From positions 310,001-374,000 of the forward strand of contig NZ_JADNYL010000002.1 in the NCBI RefSeq assembly GCF_017168195.1: a stretch of DNA of 64,000 nt. Direction: 5' to 3'. The notes beneath the pieces were generated by a model. It did not search any database. It saw only the letters and a program-made list of their open reading frames with translations, and had not been told where the DNA came from. The stretch is from Thalassotalea sp. G2M2-11 (GTDB taxonomy: Bacteria; Pseudomonadota; Gammaproteobacteria; Enterobacterales; Alteromonadaceae). The position numbers and the translations under genes are program-made. Positions 9,571 to 19,153 of this stretch are shown here, in pieces; positions within the stretch are counted from its first letter, which is position 1, and every line of letters begins with the position of its first letter.

Positions 9571-12500
9571 ATGATGAAAACACCCAAAATATCATCTTCC
9601 AAAGTAATAAATACCTTGATAGGTACTACGTTTGTAGCAAGTTTAAGCCCTATCGCTTTAGCCATGACTCAACAAACAGCTCCCGCGTATGATAAACAAT
9701 CAGTCATCGTAAAATTTAAACAACATGTGTCTAAAAACGATCGCCAGTCTTTAACACGTAATCTTGGTGTCTCTTTTAAAGATAAAAACAATGATGGTGT
9801 TGATGACCGTCTACGTAATATCGCAAACGGTCGTCTTGCCGTACTAAAGTTAAAAGAAGGACGTCACGTGGAAAACGTCCTAGCTAGCTTAAAAAATCAT
9901 CCATTAATCGAGTACGCTGAACCAAACTACCTTGTTAATCACACCTCAGTACCAGATGACACAAACTATGCAAATTTATATGGCATGAAAAAAATCGCAG
10001 CCGAAGCGGCATGGGATTACACAGTAGGTGATGCGTCTGTTGTTGTTGGTGTAATTGATACTGGGTTTGATTTCTCTCACCCAGATCTTGCCGCAAACAT
10101 TTGGCGCAACCCAAATGAAATCGCCGGAAATGGTATTGATGATGACGGTAACGGCTATATTGATGATATCCATGGTATTTCTGCCATCAATGACGATGGT
10201 AATCCTTATGATACAGCACAACATGGTACTCACGTTTCAGGCACTATAGGTGCAGAAGGTAACAACTCCATGGGCGTTGTTGGAGTTAACTGGCGAACCA
10301 GTATGGTTGGTTGTAGCTTCCTAGGCTCACAGGGTGGAACCACCGATGACGGTATCCAATGTATTGATTACATGATTGGTCTAAAAAATGCCGGCAACAA
10401 TATTCGCGTGTTAAATAACAGTTGGGGAGGCGGTGGTTTCTCGCAAGCCCTAAAAGACGCTATCAGTGCAGCAAACAATGCAGATCTGCTTTTTGTCGCT
10501 GCAGCAGGTAATGACGGTTCCGATATCGATGCAGGTGGCTTCTATCCCGCAGGTTATGATGTCCCTAACGTAGTTGCTGTTGCCTCTACCGACAGCGAAG
10601 ATAACCTTTCTGGTTTCTCAAACTTTGGCGATCAACTAGTACACCTAGCAGCGCCTGGTTCATTTGTATTATCAACAGTCCCTGGGGGATATGACACCTT
10701 CAGTGGAACCTCAATGGCAACACCACATGTAGCGGGTGCAGCAGCACTCATGTTATCGGGTAACCCTAATTTAACAACCGCTCAAATCAAAAGCATATTA
10801 ATGAACACGGGTGATACCTTACCAGTTCTAGAAAATAAAACTATCTCAGGGAAACGCTTAAATGTATTCAATGCCCTTGCAGATTCAGGTGGCACAGGTC
10901 CATCATTTTTCATGGACGCCACCCCAGCAATAGCAACCATCAACCAAGGCGAAAGCCAAGATTATGCCATTGATCTATCCGCCGCGGGAGGTTTTACTGG
11001 CAGTGCCATGTTAAGTGTTACGGGTAATCCAACTCTTAATGCAGATATTGTCTTCAGCCAAAATCCTGTGAGTGCTGATACGTCAACCACCATGACGATT
11101 AATACAACAACTGAAACGTTAGCAGGCAGCTATGCCCTAACGGTAGAAGCAACTGATGGTACCATTACTAAAACGCTTCCTTTGACCTTACGCGTCTGGC
11201 CTCAAGGTTCAGTGACCACAACATTCAGTAATACAGAATCAATTTTGATTGCTGATAACAGTCCAGAAACCCCAGCGCAAAGCAAGATCAATGTTGAACA
11301 TGATATGATTGTCACTGAAGTCAGCGTAGATATTGACATTAGCCACGATAATATCAGTGACTTGGTAATATCACTTGTTTCGCCTAGTGGTGAAAAAGTC
11401 GTATTACGCGATCGTGAAGGGCAAGCTGGTACTCGTATGCAAGAGACATACACCACTTACGCATATGAATTAGACAATGCTTTAGGTGAGTGGACGCTAG
11501 AAGTTGCTGATCATGTAAACAATAATGCAGGTGTATTAAATAGCTGGTCATTAAACCTATCAGGTGCTCCAGCTAATCCTACTGACTTTATACCAAATGT
11601 TAAAATTGCATCACCGATGAACAATTCAGCGTTCCTTAATGGCGAAACTATCAGCTTTAGTGCATCGGCAAACGATACCGAAGACGGTGATTTAACCAGT
11701 AAAATAGTCTGGACTTCTAATATCGACGGTGTCATTGGTAACGGAGCCTCATTTACTCACTCAACTCTGTCGGTCGGTGATCATGTAGTATCAGCATCTG
11801 TCACTGATTCTGCAGGCCAACAGAATACTCAAACAATTGAATTTTCTGTCGCTGAAGCTAACACTTCGGTTAATGGTGCAAACAACACCGCAATTGCTCT
11901 TCCTGAGTGGGGTGGTCGTGTATACACTGAGATCGACCTAGCTACAGGTGTCGCTATTGATTCATTGGAAGTGAGTGTCAATATCTCATTTGATTCAGTG
12001 CAATACTTAAACGTCTGGCTGCAATCACCACAAGGAACACTAGTTAAACTAGTGACTTGGCGTCAGTTCTGGAACAAAGACTTAGTACACACTTTTACTC
12101 CTGTTGAATTTGCAGGCGAGTCAACTAAAGGCAAGTGGCGTTTATACGCAGAAGACACCTCTAGCTATACCATGAATGGTGTACTTAACAACTGGAGTAT
12201 TGCGGCTTCTAACGGTGACGTTATTTTGCCACCACCAGCGGAAAATGTTGCACCAGTAGTCACAATCAATGCCCCAACAAGTGGCACTAATTTTAACCTA
12301 GGTGATAGCATTACTTTCGACGCGACAGCAACTGATGAAGAAGACGGTGATGTTAGCGCAAGCTTAGCATGGTACTCAAACTTTGACGGTAAAATAGGCG
12401 CTGGTCCATTATTTAGCACCGACAAGTTAAGCGCAGGCACACACACTATCACAGTCGTTGCTCATGACTCAGCTGATGCGTTCGATCAAAAGCAGATCCA

Positions 12501-13035
12501 AGTGATCATTGAAGATGTGCCAGCAAATGAAGCGCCTGTTGCAAACTTTAGCGTCTCAGTAACAAACCTTGACGTGCAATTTACCGACTTAAGTGGTGAC
12601 AGTGATGGTGCGATCACAAGCTGGTTATGGGATTTTGGTGATGGTGAAAGCTCTACCTTAGCAAACCCTAGCCATAGCTATCTAACGGCTGGTGAATACA
12701 ATGTCACTTTAACAGTTACCGATGACGATGCGAGCACACATAGCATTAGTCAACTGGTTACTGTAACGGAACCTGTTATCGATCTACAAGGTAGTGCCCA
12801 AAGCCGAAGCGGACGTGTGGTCACTGAGCTAGAGTGGATTACAGCAAGTAAAATGTCAGTCGATATTTATCGCAACGGCACCTTAATTGATTCAGGTGTT
12901 CGTAAAGATAGCTATACCGATCGTTTTCAGTCAACAGAAACAAGCTTTGTTTATCAAGTGTGTGAAGCTGGAACAAGTACTTGCTCAAACGAAGTCACAA
13001 TTGTACCCACGGTGAAAACTAAAGGTAATAAGTAA
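9571..13035 (+). CDS. Large secreted S8 subtilase with two P-domains, Ig-like repeats and PKD domain
   Basis: A 1154-residue multidomain protease. A signal peptide (about 1-31, ending SPIALA) precedes a fervidolysin-like propeptide (about 40-130, with YDKQSVIVKFK). The triad is D163 (GVIDTGFD), H218 (QHGTHVSGT) and S381 (FSGTSMATPHVAG). After the catalytic domain come a beta domain (about 448-548), a first proprotein-convertase P-domain (about 550-670), an Ig-like module (NGETISFSASANDTEDGD), a second P-domain (about 765-885), a second Ig-like module, a PKD domain (WLWDFGDGESS, about 990-1070), and a C-terminal two-cysteine domain like that of the preceding subtilase. The accessory domains probably help folding or bind polymers. 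The start has GGAG upstream and a terminator follows. Confidence 0.92.
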   Translation: MMKTPKISSSKVINTLIGTTFVASLSPIALAMTQQTAPAYDKQSVIVKFKQHVSKNDRQSLTRNLGVSFKDKNNDGVDDRLRNIANGRLAVLKLKEGRHVENVLASLKNHPLIEYAEPNYLVNHTSVPDDTNYANLYGMKKIAAEAAWDYTVGDASVVVGVIDTGFDFSHPDLAANIWRNPNEIAGNGIDDDGNGYIDDIHGISAINDDGNPYDTAQHGTHVSGTIGAEGNNSMGVVGVNWRTSMVGCSFLGSQGGTTDDGIQCIDYMIGLKNAGNNIRVLNNSWGGGGFSQALKDAISAANNADLLFVAAAGNDGSDIDAGGFYPAGYDVPNVVAVASTDSEDNLSGFSNFGDQLVHLAAPGSFVLSTVPGGYDTFSGTSMATPHVAGAAALMLSGNPNLTTAQIKSILMNTGDTLPVLENKTISGKRLNVFNALADSGGTGPSFFMDATPAIATINQGESQDYAIDLSAAGGFTGSAMLSVTGNPTLNADIVFSQNPVSADTSTTMTINTTTETLAGSYALTVEATDGTITKTLPLTLRVWPQGSVTTTFSNTESILIADNSPETPAQSKINVEHDMIVTEVSVDIDISHDNISDLVISLVSPSGEKVVLRDREGQAGTRMQETYTTYAYELDNALGEWTLEVADHVNNNAGVLNSWSLNLSGAPANPTDFIPNVKIASPMNNSAFLNGETISFSASANDTEDGDLTSKIVWTSNIDGVIGNGASFTHSTLSVGDHVVSASVTDSAGQQNTQTIEFSVAEANTSVNGANNTAIALPEWGGRVYTEIDLATGVAIDSLEVSVNISFDSVQYLNVWLQSPQGTLVKLVTWRQFWNKDLVHTFTPVEFAGESTKGKWRLYAEDTSSYTMNGVLNNWSIAASNGDVILPPPAENVAPVVTINAPTSGTNFNLGDSITFDATATDEEDGDVSASLAWYSNFDGKIGAGPLFSTDKLSAGTHTITVVAHDSADAFDQKQIQVIIEDVPANEAPVANFSVSVTNLDVQFTDLSGDSDGAITSWLWDFGDGESSTLANPSHSYLTAGEYNVTLTVTDDDASTHSISQLVTVTEPVIDLQGSAQSRSGRVVTELEWITASKMSVDIYRNGTLIDSGVRKDSYTDRFQSTETSFVYQVCEAGTSTCSNEVTIVPTVKTKGNK

Positions 13036-13047
13036 AACCTAAAAGAT

Positions 13048-13074
13048 GAAGGCTCTATTTGGAGCCTTCTTTTT
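13048..13074 (+). terminator. Rho-independent terminator of the second subtilase gene
   Basis: GAAGGCTC pairs perfectly with GAGCCTTC over a six-base TATTTG loop and is followed by five T. Confidence 0.85.
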
Positions 13075-13166
13075 ATAATTTATCCTGCTTTTATCAACCG
13101 AGTACTGAGAGAAGAGTTTCCACTCACAGATCAGATATAAGCTGAAGCAATATCGAGAACAACATT

Positions 13167-14162
13167 GTGGGTAATCCATTAACAATATTATATTTGCCAG
13201 TGATAGCTTTATTAATACACCAAAGCATTTACTTTCAATATACCGCGAATAGGCTCAACCCAAACCATGTAGGTATTGAAAACCATGTATTATTTAAACA
13301 ATTGAGTGACACAGCCAATAAAGCACATCACTTAATCAACGCAAACTACTCAAACGGTAGAGATAAGCCAAATTATTCCGTTGATCCAATTGATAGCTTA
13401 GTTCGCAGGGATCTTTGCCCTCAATCACAACAGATATTAACCAATCAACAAGAAAATTCAGCCAAGTTTACCTTAAATACCAGCACCAAGAATCAAACAA
13501 TTAATGCTGGCGAAACAATACAATATGACTTTAGCAGCAAATCAAAACAAGGTTTTAAAGGTGCTCTGCAATTGTCTGTTGTGTCATCATTACCTCAGGT
13601 AGCCCTATCAAAAAATCAAATAATTGCGGGAGAAAGCTTTACCATTGACGTTCCTACACGAATTACTACGCAGCCTGGCAATTACGTATTTACGGTAACA
13701 GCAACAAATGCCGAGCAATTACAACAATTCACCGTAAACCTTGAAGTACTTCCAGAAAAAGTAAAATTATTTACTATAAGCAATAAAGAAGTAATAAAAA
13801 TTTCTGATAATGATAACTCAGGTATACAAAGTAGTATTTTTGTTCCTTATCACGTTAAGATTTTCAGTTTAGATATTGCTGTGGCTATAAATCACAGTTG
13901 GCCTTCAGATTTAACAATGAATCTAATTTCTCCATCAGGACATAAGTACAAATTACAAAATACTGGTAACGATTCTACAAACACTGTTTTTCAACACTTC
14001 CCTATAGATAATGTCAAAGGGATTAATGCCTACGGAACCTGGAAATTAGATGTTATCGATAATGCCTCTGGTAATATTGGCAAACTAAATCAATGGCGAA
14101 TCAACCTAAGAGGCTCTTCATTGAATGAAAAGCCTCCTCACCTGATAAAATTACGAGAATAA
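13167..14162 (+). CDS. P-domain protein without catalytic domain, related to the upstream subtilase
   Basis: A 331-residue protein with no protease motif. An N-terminal hydrophobic stretch (LTILYLPVIALLI) could export or anchor it. Residues about 105-205 (TINAGETIQYDFSSKS, then QPGNYVFTVTATNA) align by eye with the beta domain that follows the catalytic domain of the upstream subtilase. Residues about 208-322 form a P-domain (SDLTMNLISPSGHKYKL, then GTWKLDVIDNASG). It looks like the central accessory part of a subtilase made as a separate protein, either a decayed duplicate or a free binding domain. The frame is intact over 331 codons, which argues against recent decay. It lies 131 bases after the subtilase and behind its terminator. 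The start codon is uncertain. Confidence 0.6.
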   Translation: MGNPLTILYLPVIALLIHQSIYFQYTANRLNPNHVGIENHVLFKQLSDTANKAHHLINANYSNGRDKPNYSVDPIDSLVRRDLCPQSQQILTNQQENSAKFTLNTSTKNQTINAGETIQYDFSSKSKQGFKGALQLSVVSSLPQVALSKNQIIAGESFTIDVPTRITTQPGNYVFTVTATNAEQLQQFTVNLEVLPEKVKLFTISNKEVIKISDNDNSGIQSSIFVPYHVKIFSLDIAVAINHSWPSDLTMNLISPSGHKYKLQNTGNDSTNTVFQHFPIDNVKGINAYGTWKLDVIDNASGNIGKLNQWRINLRGSSLNEKPPHLIKLRE

Positions 14163-14197
14163 TGCTTAACTTCCCAACAACCTCTAAACAAAAAATA

Positions 14198-14219
14198 AGG
14201 GAGTGAATATTCACTCCCT
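14198..14219 (-). terminator. Palindromic terminator between convergent genes
   Basis: AGGGAGTGAA pairs perfectly with TTCACTCCCT around TA. On the minus strand it is followed by TTATTTTTTG, so it should terminate the metzincin-like gene. It lies 36 bases after the stop of the plus-strand gene and may serve both. Confidence 0.75.
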
Positions 14220-14252
14220 AACCAGATTACACCACTTGTTATAATAAATAAT

Positions 14253-15050
14253 TTAGTGACCAATCGCCCAAGTTACATGGGTTAAGTGGCGAATACCATT
14301 ATGATCAATACGAACAAATGTTTCAGCATTACCCCTTCGGCCTAGTGACATCCCCCAACCAACATCATTGTTTGCTCCAGCTTTGTTACAACCTTTACCT
14401 GGCGGTGCATTACATACACCACCATCTCCGCCGCCACCAGAGCCAGCAGTATAACTGTCATAACTATCGATATGACTACCATATATTGTCTCTAATTGCT
14501 CATAATCATGTGTATTAGGAATAGGAGTAGGTGGATCTTGATAATCCATACAAGAATCTAATGAGGTATTATTAAAGTTTTCATCTTGATGACCTAAGCC
14601 AACATTATGACCAAGCTCTTGACAGGTTACACTCTGCTTCCAGTTAGCATTATTATAATAGCTCGTTGAAAAGTAAGTATCATTGAGCTTAGTATAACCC
14701 GTGATAATATGCCCATTCGCATCAATAGAAATTCCTGCGATACCTAACCAACCGGTTTGACCATAAGCTAAATTACAAATTCTAATTTTGCCTTCAGGTG
14801 ATTTACACTGCCGTCTAACTTTTTTAGCCGTGGACCCTGAAGTGTCCTCAACCATATTCAGCACTAATGAGGCTGACCAGTCACCTGTGGCTTGTGTCAC
14901 ATAATCATCCCAGTCACCTGTCGTACTATTGATAATAATTAAATCAAAAGAACTTGTTGTTCTTGCCCAGTGATAATCTGCCCAGGAATGCTCAGCATTG
15001 CTCGTCCATGAAAACAGTAATATGCTAACTAGTGCTGTTATCTTTTTCAT
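14253..15050 (-). CDS. Secreted metzincin-like protein with Gln in place of the first zinc His
   Basis: A 265-residue exported protein. The start at 15050 is chosen because AAGGGGGAAG lies just upstream and a signal peptide (KKITALVSILLFSWTSNA) follows. The core motif is CQELGHNVGLGHQDE: E145 (base), H148 and H154 match HExxHxxGxxH, but Q144 replaces the first histidine. SCMDYQDP (M168) follows as a Met-turn of metzincin form. A GGGGDGG linker near 211-216 precedes a short cysteine-containing tail. The fold call is from these motifs. Whether it is an active protease with an altered zinc site is open. I recall similar QExGH proteins in other bacteria but cannot confirm this here. Confidence 0.65.
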   Translation of the reverse strand: MKKITALVSILLFSWTSNAEHSWADYHWARTTSSFDLIIINSTTGDWDDYVTQATGDWSASLVLNMVEDTSGSTAKKVRRQCKSPEGKIRICNLAYGQTGWLGIAGISIDANGHIITGYTKLNDTYFSTSYYNNANWKQSVTCQELGHNVGLGHQDENFNNTSLDSCMDYQDPPTPIPNTHDYEQLETIYGSHIDSYDSYTAGSGGGGDGGVCNAPPGKGCNKAGANNDVGWGMSLGRRGNAETFVRIDHNGIRHLTHVTWAIGH

Positions 15051-15162
15051 ACTTCCCCCTTTAGCTATCAAACATGACCACGCCTCGTAAGCGCAATTAA
15101 ATAAGTATAGTCGAGGATAGAGGATTTGCTGATTTGTTCGAATGATAAGACATAATCAATCC

Positions 15163-15192
15163 GCAAGTGATAGTTTACAGTTTATCACTTGC
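15163..15192. terminator. Hairpin downstream of kdsB
   Basis: GCAAGTGATA pairs perfectly with TATCACTTGC over a ten-base loop, 30 bases beyond the kdsB stop. It lacks a T run on either strand, so termination is likely but not certain. Confidence 0.45.
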
Positions 15193-15221
15193 AATCGATA
15201 ACAGTTTGAAACGATAAGAGA

Positions 15222-16001
15222 TTAAATACTTTTAGCGAAAGCTCTCGCTTTGGCTAAATCTTCAGGCGTATCAACCCCTTCTACTGGCAAACGCGTTTTT
15301 GCCACATCCACATGGATCTTCTCACCCTGCCATAACACGCGCAATTGCTCTAACGATTCAACTTGCTCAAGCTCACTGGCAGGCCAGCTAACATAGTCTT
15401 TAATAAAACCGGCACGATACGCATAAATGCCAATATGGCGCAGGTAAAAATCACCAATATGCTGATCGTCATGATTATCGAGAAAACGAGTTCGATCATA
15501 AGGGATCGTCGCGCGAGAAAAATACAAAGCGTAACCATTCTTGTCGCACAATACCTTTACCGCATTCGGATTAAATGCTTCTTCCACATCGCTGATCGCC
15601 ACCGCTAAGGTCGACATTCGTGCTTGTTGCTGGTTGGTACGCTGTTGATTAGCCAAATTTCTTGCCACTTGGCTAATATTCTCTGGTGGGATAAAAGGTT
15701 CATCTCCTTGAACATTCACAATAATTTGGTCATCGTCAAATTGATATTGCTCCATCACTTCAGCAAGGCGTTCGGTACCTGATTGATGATCTGCGCGTGT
15801 TTGACAAACCTCTCCGCCAAAATCAGTCACAACTTGCGCCACCTGCTGATTATCGGTAGCAACAATCACCTTCTCGGCGCCACTTTTGATCGCTTTTTCC
15901 ACCACCCATTGGATCATGGGTTTGCCTTCAATATCAGCTAACACTTTTCCGGGTAAGCGAGAGGATTCATAACGCGCAGGGATGACCACAATAAATGACA
16001 T
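15222..16001 (-). CDS. kdsB: 3-deoxy-manno-octulosonate cytidylyltransferase
   Basis: A 259-residue enzyme that activates Kdo as CMP-Kdo in the cytoplasm for lipopolysaccharide inner-core synthesis. The N-terminal nucleotide motif [17 protein letters not shown] is diagnostic, and [14 protein letters not shown] carries the conserved metal-binding Asp. Length matches the family (about 250). It is last in the run comEC-msbA-lpxK-ycaR-kdsB, 15 bases after the ycaR stop, which places it in the lipid A/LPS supply operon. Confidence 0.96.
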   Translation of the reverse strand: MSFIVVIPARYESSRLPGKVLADIEGKPMIQWVVEKAIKSGAEKVIVATDNQQVAQVVTDFGGEVCQTRADHQSGTERLAEVMEQYQFDDDQIIVNVQGDEPFIPPENISQVARNLANQQRTNQQQARMSTLAVAISDVEEAFNPNAVKVLCDKNGYALYFSRATIPYDRTRFLDNHDDQHIGDFYLRHIGIYAYRAGFIKDYVSWPASELEQVESLEQLRVLWQGEKIHVDVAKTRLPVEGVDTPEDLAKARAFAKSI

Positions 16002-16016
16002 AATTAACTTCCTAAT

Positions 16017-16202
16017 TTAAGCCCGTTCTTCTTCAGAAATACGACGAGCTTCACCTTCTAATAACACCGGAATATCATCCACAATGGCAAAAGCTAAGCG
16101 GTCAAAATTACAAATTAATTCATTTTGTTCTTTTTTATAATGTAATTTTCCTTTACATACTGGGCATGCCAATATTTCCATTAATTTTATATCAAAAGCC
16201 AT
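16017..16202 (-). CDS. ycaR: UPF0434/Trm112-like small zinc protein (YcaR family)
   Basis: A 61-residue protein with the family start [16 protein letters not shown] and the ending [15 protein letters not shown]. Only the CPVC pair is present as a possible half zinc site; a third Cys follows in [10 protein letters not shown]. It sits between lpxK and kdsB, 13 bases after lpxK, as in many gammaproteobacteria. Its function is not established. Homology to Trm112 suggests a partner-stabilising role. Confidence 0.9.
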   Translation of the reverse strand: MAFDIKLMEILACPVCKGKLHYKKEQNELICNFDRLAFAIVDDIPVLLEGEARRISEEERA

Positions 16203-16215
16203 GTCTTTCTCTCAT

Positions 16216-17238
16216 TCATTTTTGAAGTAATTGTTTAATATCTGTGACTAACTGTTGGCCGCCATCACCGATAAATTGTGCATCTACTGGTAAATACCAC
16301 CATGATGATTCAGCAAAAGCCGTGCATTTTACTGCATCTTTTTCTGTCATTAATAACGGGTAATTAGCGCTAATTAAAGGCGCTAACAAGCGCTGATTAT
16401 ACGCTTGATGATCAATAAATCCTTGCGATTTATCAAGCACAAAGCCAAGTTCACACAAATATTGAAAAAATCGCGGCGGATCGCCAATACCAGCCATGGC
16501 ATTTACTCTCGGGTGTTGAGCAATAAACTCAGCTAACATTTGTTGTTCACCCGTTTTCACATTCACAACTCGCGTAGCAGTTAACAGCATGGTATTAATA
16601 GGTTTTACCGTGGAGACATTCAGCGGCTTATCCCCATTAACCACAATACGATCAACCGAGTTCAACCGTGCAGTTGTTTCCCGAAGCGGACCAGCAGGTA
16701 ACAGCAATCCATTGCCAAATTGGCGCTTACCGTCTACCACCAAAATTTCATAATCTCGCTGAAGTCGATAATGTTGTAAACCATCATCAGAGATGATCAA
16801 CTGACACCCCTGCGCTATTAACTGCAGCGCAGCAGCAACTCTATCACTGCCAACAATGACAGGCACTTTGGTTCGCTGATAAATTAATACGGGTTCATCA
16901 CCTGCCTGCTCTGCACTGGTTTGCTCATTGAGTAAATAAGGATAATGCGGTGCTTGCCCGCCATAACCACGGCTTAAGACCCCTACTTTTATCCCTTGTT
17001 GGCTAAGCTGCTCTACCAAAAACAGTACCAGCGGCGTTTTACCATTACCACCAACACCAATATTGCCAACAATAACAACTGGGCATGATACTTTAACGGA
17101 CGACTTAACCCCTAAAGTAAACAAAGCTCGTCTTAATACTGATAACAGCCAAAACACAAGGGATAATGGCGCTAGCAACGGTACAATCAACCATTTAGCC
17201 TGATGACGATAAAACCACACTTGTTCAATTAAGCGCAT
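16216..17238 (-). CDS. lpxK: Tetraacyldisaccharide 4'-kinase
   Basis: A 340-residue enzyme that phosphorylates the 4' position of the lipid A disaccharide at the inner membrane. An N-terminal hydrophobic helix (WLIVPLLAPLSLVFWLLSVL) anchors it. The Walker A motif GVGGNGKT lies at residues 61-68, and ISDDGLQHYRL is the conserved DDGLQH motif. Length matches the family. It lies 8 bases after msbA, so kinase and flippase are made together. Confidence 0.95.
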   Translation of the reverse strand: MRLIEQVWFYRHQAKWLIVPLLAPLSLVFWLLSVLRRALFTLGVKSSVKVSCPVVIVGNIGVGGNGKTPLVLFLVEQLSQQGIKVGVLSRGYGGQAPHYPYLLNEQTSAEQAGDEPVLIYQRTKVPVIVGSDRVAAALQLIAQGCQLIISDDGLQHYRLQRDYEILVVDGKRQFGNGLLLPAGPLRETTARLNSVDRIVVNGDKPLNVSTVKPINTMLLTATRVVNVKTGEQQMLAEFIAQHPRVNAMAGIGDPPRFFQYLCELGFVLDKSQGFIDHQAYNQRLLAPLISANYPLLMTEKDAVKCTAFAESSWWYLPVDAQFIGDGGQQLVTDIKQLLQK

Positions 17239-17246
17239 GTTAAACC

Positions 17247-19025
17247 TTAGCCACCAAATTGAAAGTTATGTAATTGTGCATAAGCACCATCTTGCTCAAG
17301 TAACGTGCGATGATCACCTTGTTCAATGATCCGCCCTTGCTCCATCACCACAATGTTATCTGCATTTTCAATGGTTGAAAGGCGATGGGCAATCACAATC
17401 GATGTCCGATTTTTTTGCAACTCATTTAACGCTTCCTGAATATGACGTTCAGATTCTGTATCAAGAGCACTGGTTGCTTCATCTAAAATTAAAAAAGGCG
17501 CATCACATAATAATGCACGAGCTATTGCTACCCGCTGACGTTGACCGCCTGAAAGTAAAGAACCATTATCACCAATATTTGTTTCCAGCTGCTGTGGCAG
17601 CTGTTCTGCAAATTCCATTACGTGGGCTTTAGTCGCCGCAGCGATAATTTCTTCTTGGCTAGCATCCGGTTTACCATAAGCGATATTATTCGCCAGCGTA
17701 TCATTAAACAGCACCACATGTTGTGACACATAGGCAAACTGATTACGTAAGTCTTTCAACTTATATTGGTTTATATCAATTCCATCAACCAATACTCGTC
17801 CTGTCGACGCTTGATAAAAACGAAGTAATAATGAACTTGCCGTTGATTTTCCGCTACCTGAGCGGCCAACCAGTGCCACTGTTTCACCCGCATGAATGGT
17901 TAAATTAAGATCGGTTAGTGATGGTTTATCATCATTAGGATAGACAAAGCCCACTTGCTCAAAAACAACCTCACCTTTAGCTCGCGAAATAGCAACATCA
18001 CCGGTATCTTGCTCTTTTTGCTGATCCAGTAATTCAAAAATACTAATTGATGCCGCCATCCCTTTTTGAAATTCACTGTTGACATTGGTCAGCAACTTTA
18101 ACGGGCGCAGTAACATAGTCATATAAGTGACGACCCCCATAAACACACCAGGGGTTAAGTTTTCAACAAAACCGTCAAGGTTGGCAATATATAACACAAA
18201 GGCTAAGGCAAAAGAGGCAATGATTTGAATAATAGGAACACTGGCAGATTTTGTCGCCACCATTTTCATGCGTTGCTGACGGTTGTGTTTATTGATTTGA
18301 CCAAAACGTTCATTTTCACGTGTTTGACCGTCAAAGCTTAATACCACTTTATGACCATTAAAAGTTTGCTCTGCGGCTTTTGTTACCTCTCCCATGGCAT
18401 TTTGAATATTTTTACTTACTTTTCTAAAGCGTCGCGATACCACAGTGACAATAATGGCAATTACCGGCGTGATCACTAAGAAAATCGATGATAATTCCCA
18501 ACTTTGCCAAAACATTAACACCAATAAACCAATCACAAACGCACCTTGCTGTACTAAAGTTAACAAGGATTTACTGGTGGCTTGTAATACTTGTTCAGTA
18601 TCAAAGGTTAACTTAGAGATTAAGGTCCCTGTAGAGGTTCTGTCATGAAAAGCAACAGGCATCGCCATCACATGTTCAAATATGCTTTGCCTTAAATCCG
18701 CCACGACATTATTACCCACCCAAGCAAGACAATAATTACTTAAAAAATGAAAAATACCGCGCACGATAAAACACACAATGACAAACAGCGGCGCCCAACG
18801 CATAAACTCAGGGTTATCACCCGATAGCCCTTCATCAATCAAGGCAGGCAATTTAGAAAGAAAATACACATCTATCGACGCATAGCCCAACATACAAATG
18901 ACCGCGAAGATTCCCGCTGTTTTGTAAACCTTGGCATAGCCCATTAAACGTTTAAAATTTTGCCAAGTAGTTACTTGCTGAGGAGAACCAACTGCGGTAG
19001 TGGCTGCATCTAACTCGATTGTCAT
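17247..19025 (-). CDS. msbA: Lipid A export ABC transporter (MsbA)
   Basis: A 592-residue half-transporter that flips lipid A-core across the inner membrane. About six membrane helices fill residues 30-320, and the ATPase domain follows with Walker A GRSGSGKST, signature [15 protein letters not shown], Walker B FLILDEATSALD and the switch histidine in IVIAHRLST. Its place before lpxK is the usual one and separates it from other ABC exporters. The start is an ATG 128 bases after the comEC stop; that gap shows no gene. Confidence 0.95.
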   Translation of the reverse strand: MTIELDAATTAVGSPQQVTTWQNFKRLMGYAKVYKTAGIFAVICMLGYASIDVYFLSKLPALIDEGLSGDNPEFMRWAPLFVIVCFIVRGIFHFLSNYCLAWVGNNVVADLRQSIFEHVMAMPVAFHDRTSTGTLISKLTFDTEQVLQATSKSLLTLVQQGAFVIGLLVLMFWQSWELSSIFLVITPVIAIIVTVVSRRFRKVSKNIQNAMGEVTKAAEQTFNGHKVVLSFDGQTRENERFGQINKHNRQQRMKMVATKSASVPIIQIIASFALAFVLYIANLDGFVENLTPGVFMGVVTYMTMLLRPLKLLTNVNSEFQKGMAASISIFELLDQQKEQDTGDVAISRAKGEVVFEQVGFVYPNDDKPSLTDLNLTIHAGETVALVGRSGSGKSTASSLLLRFYQASTGRVLVDGIDINQYKLKDLRNQFAYVSQHVVLFNDTLANNIAYGKPDASQEEIIAAATKAHVMEFAEQLPQQLETNIGDNGSLLSGGQRQRVAIARALLCDAPFLILDEATSALDTESERHIQEALNELQKNRTSIVIAHRLSTIENADNIVVMEQGRIIEQGDHRTLLEQDGAYAQLHNFQFGG

Positions 19026-19153
19026 TCAGTGCTCATAAAGTTTAAAAATGAATTACTTAGCTATTTTAGCCTGTATTGCCTTAGCAACCAAGCCATGATT
19101 TTCTTTTGCGCTCAATTGACGTGATATCCGTTTTTCATAACAATACAGACCGC

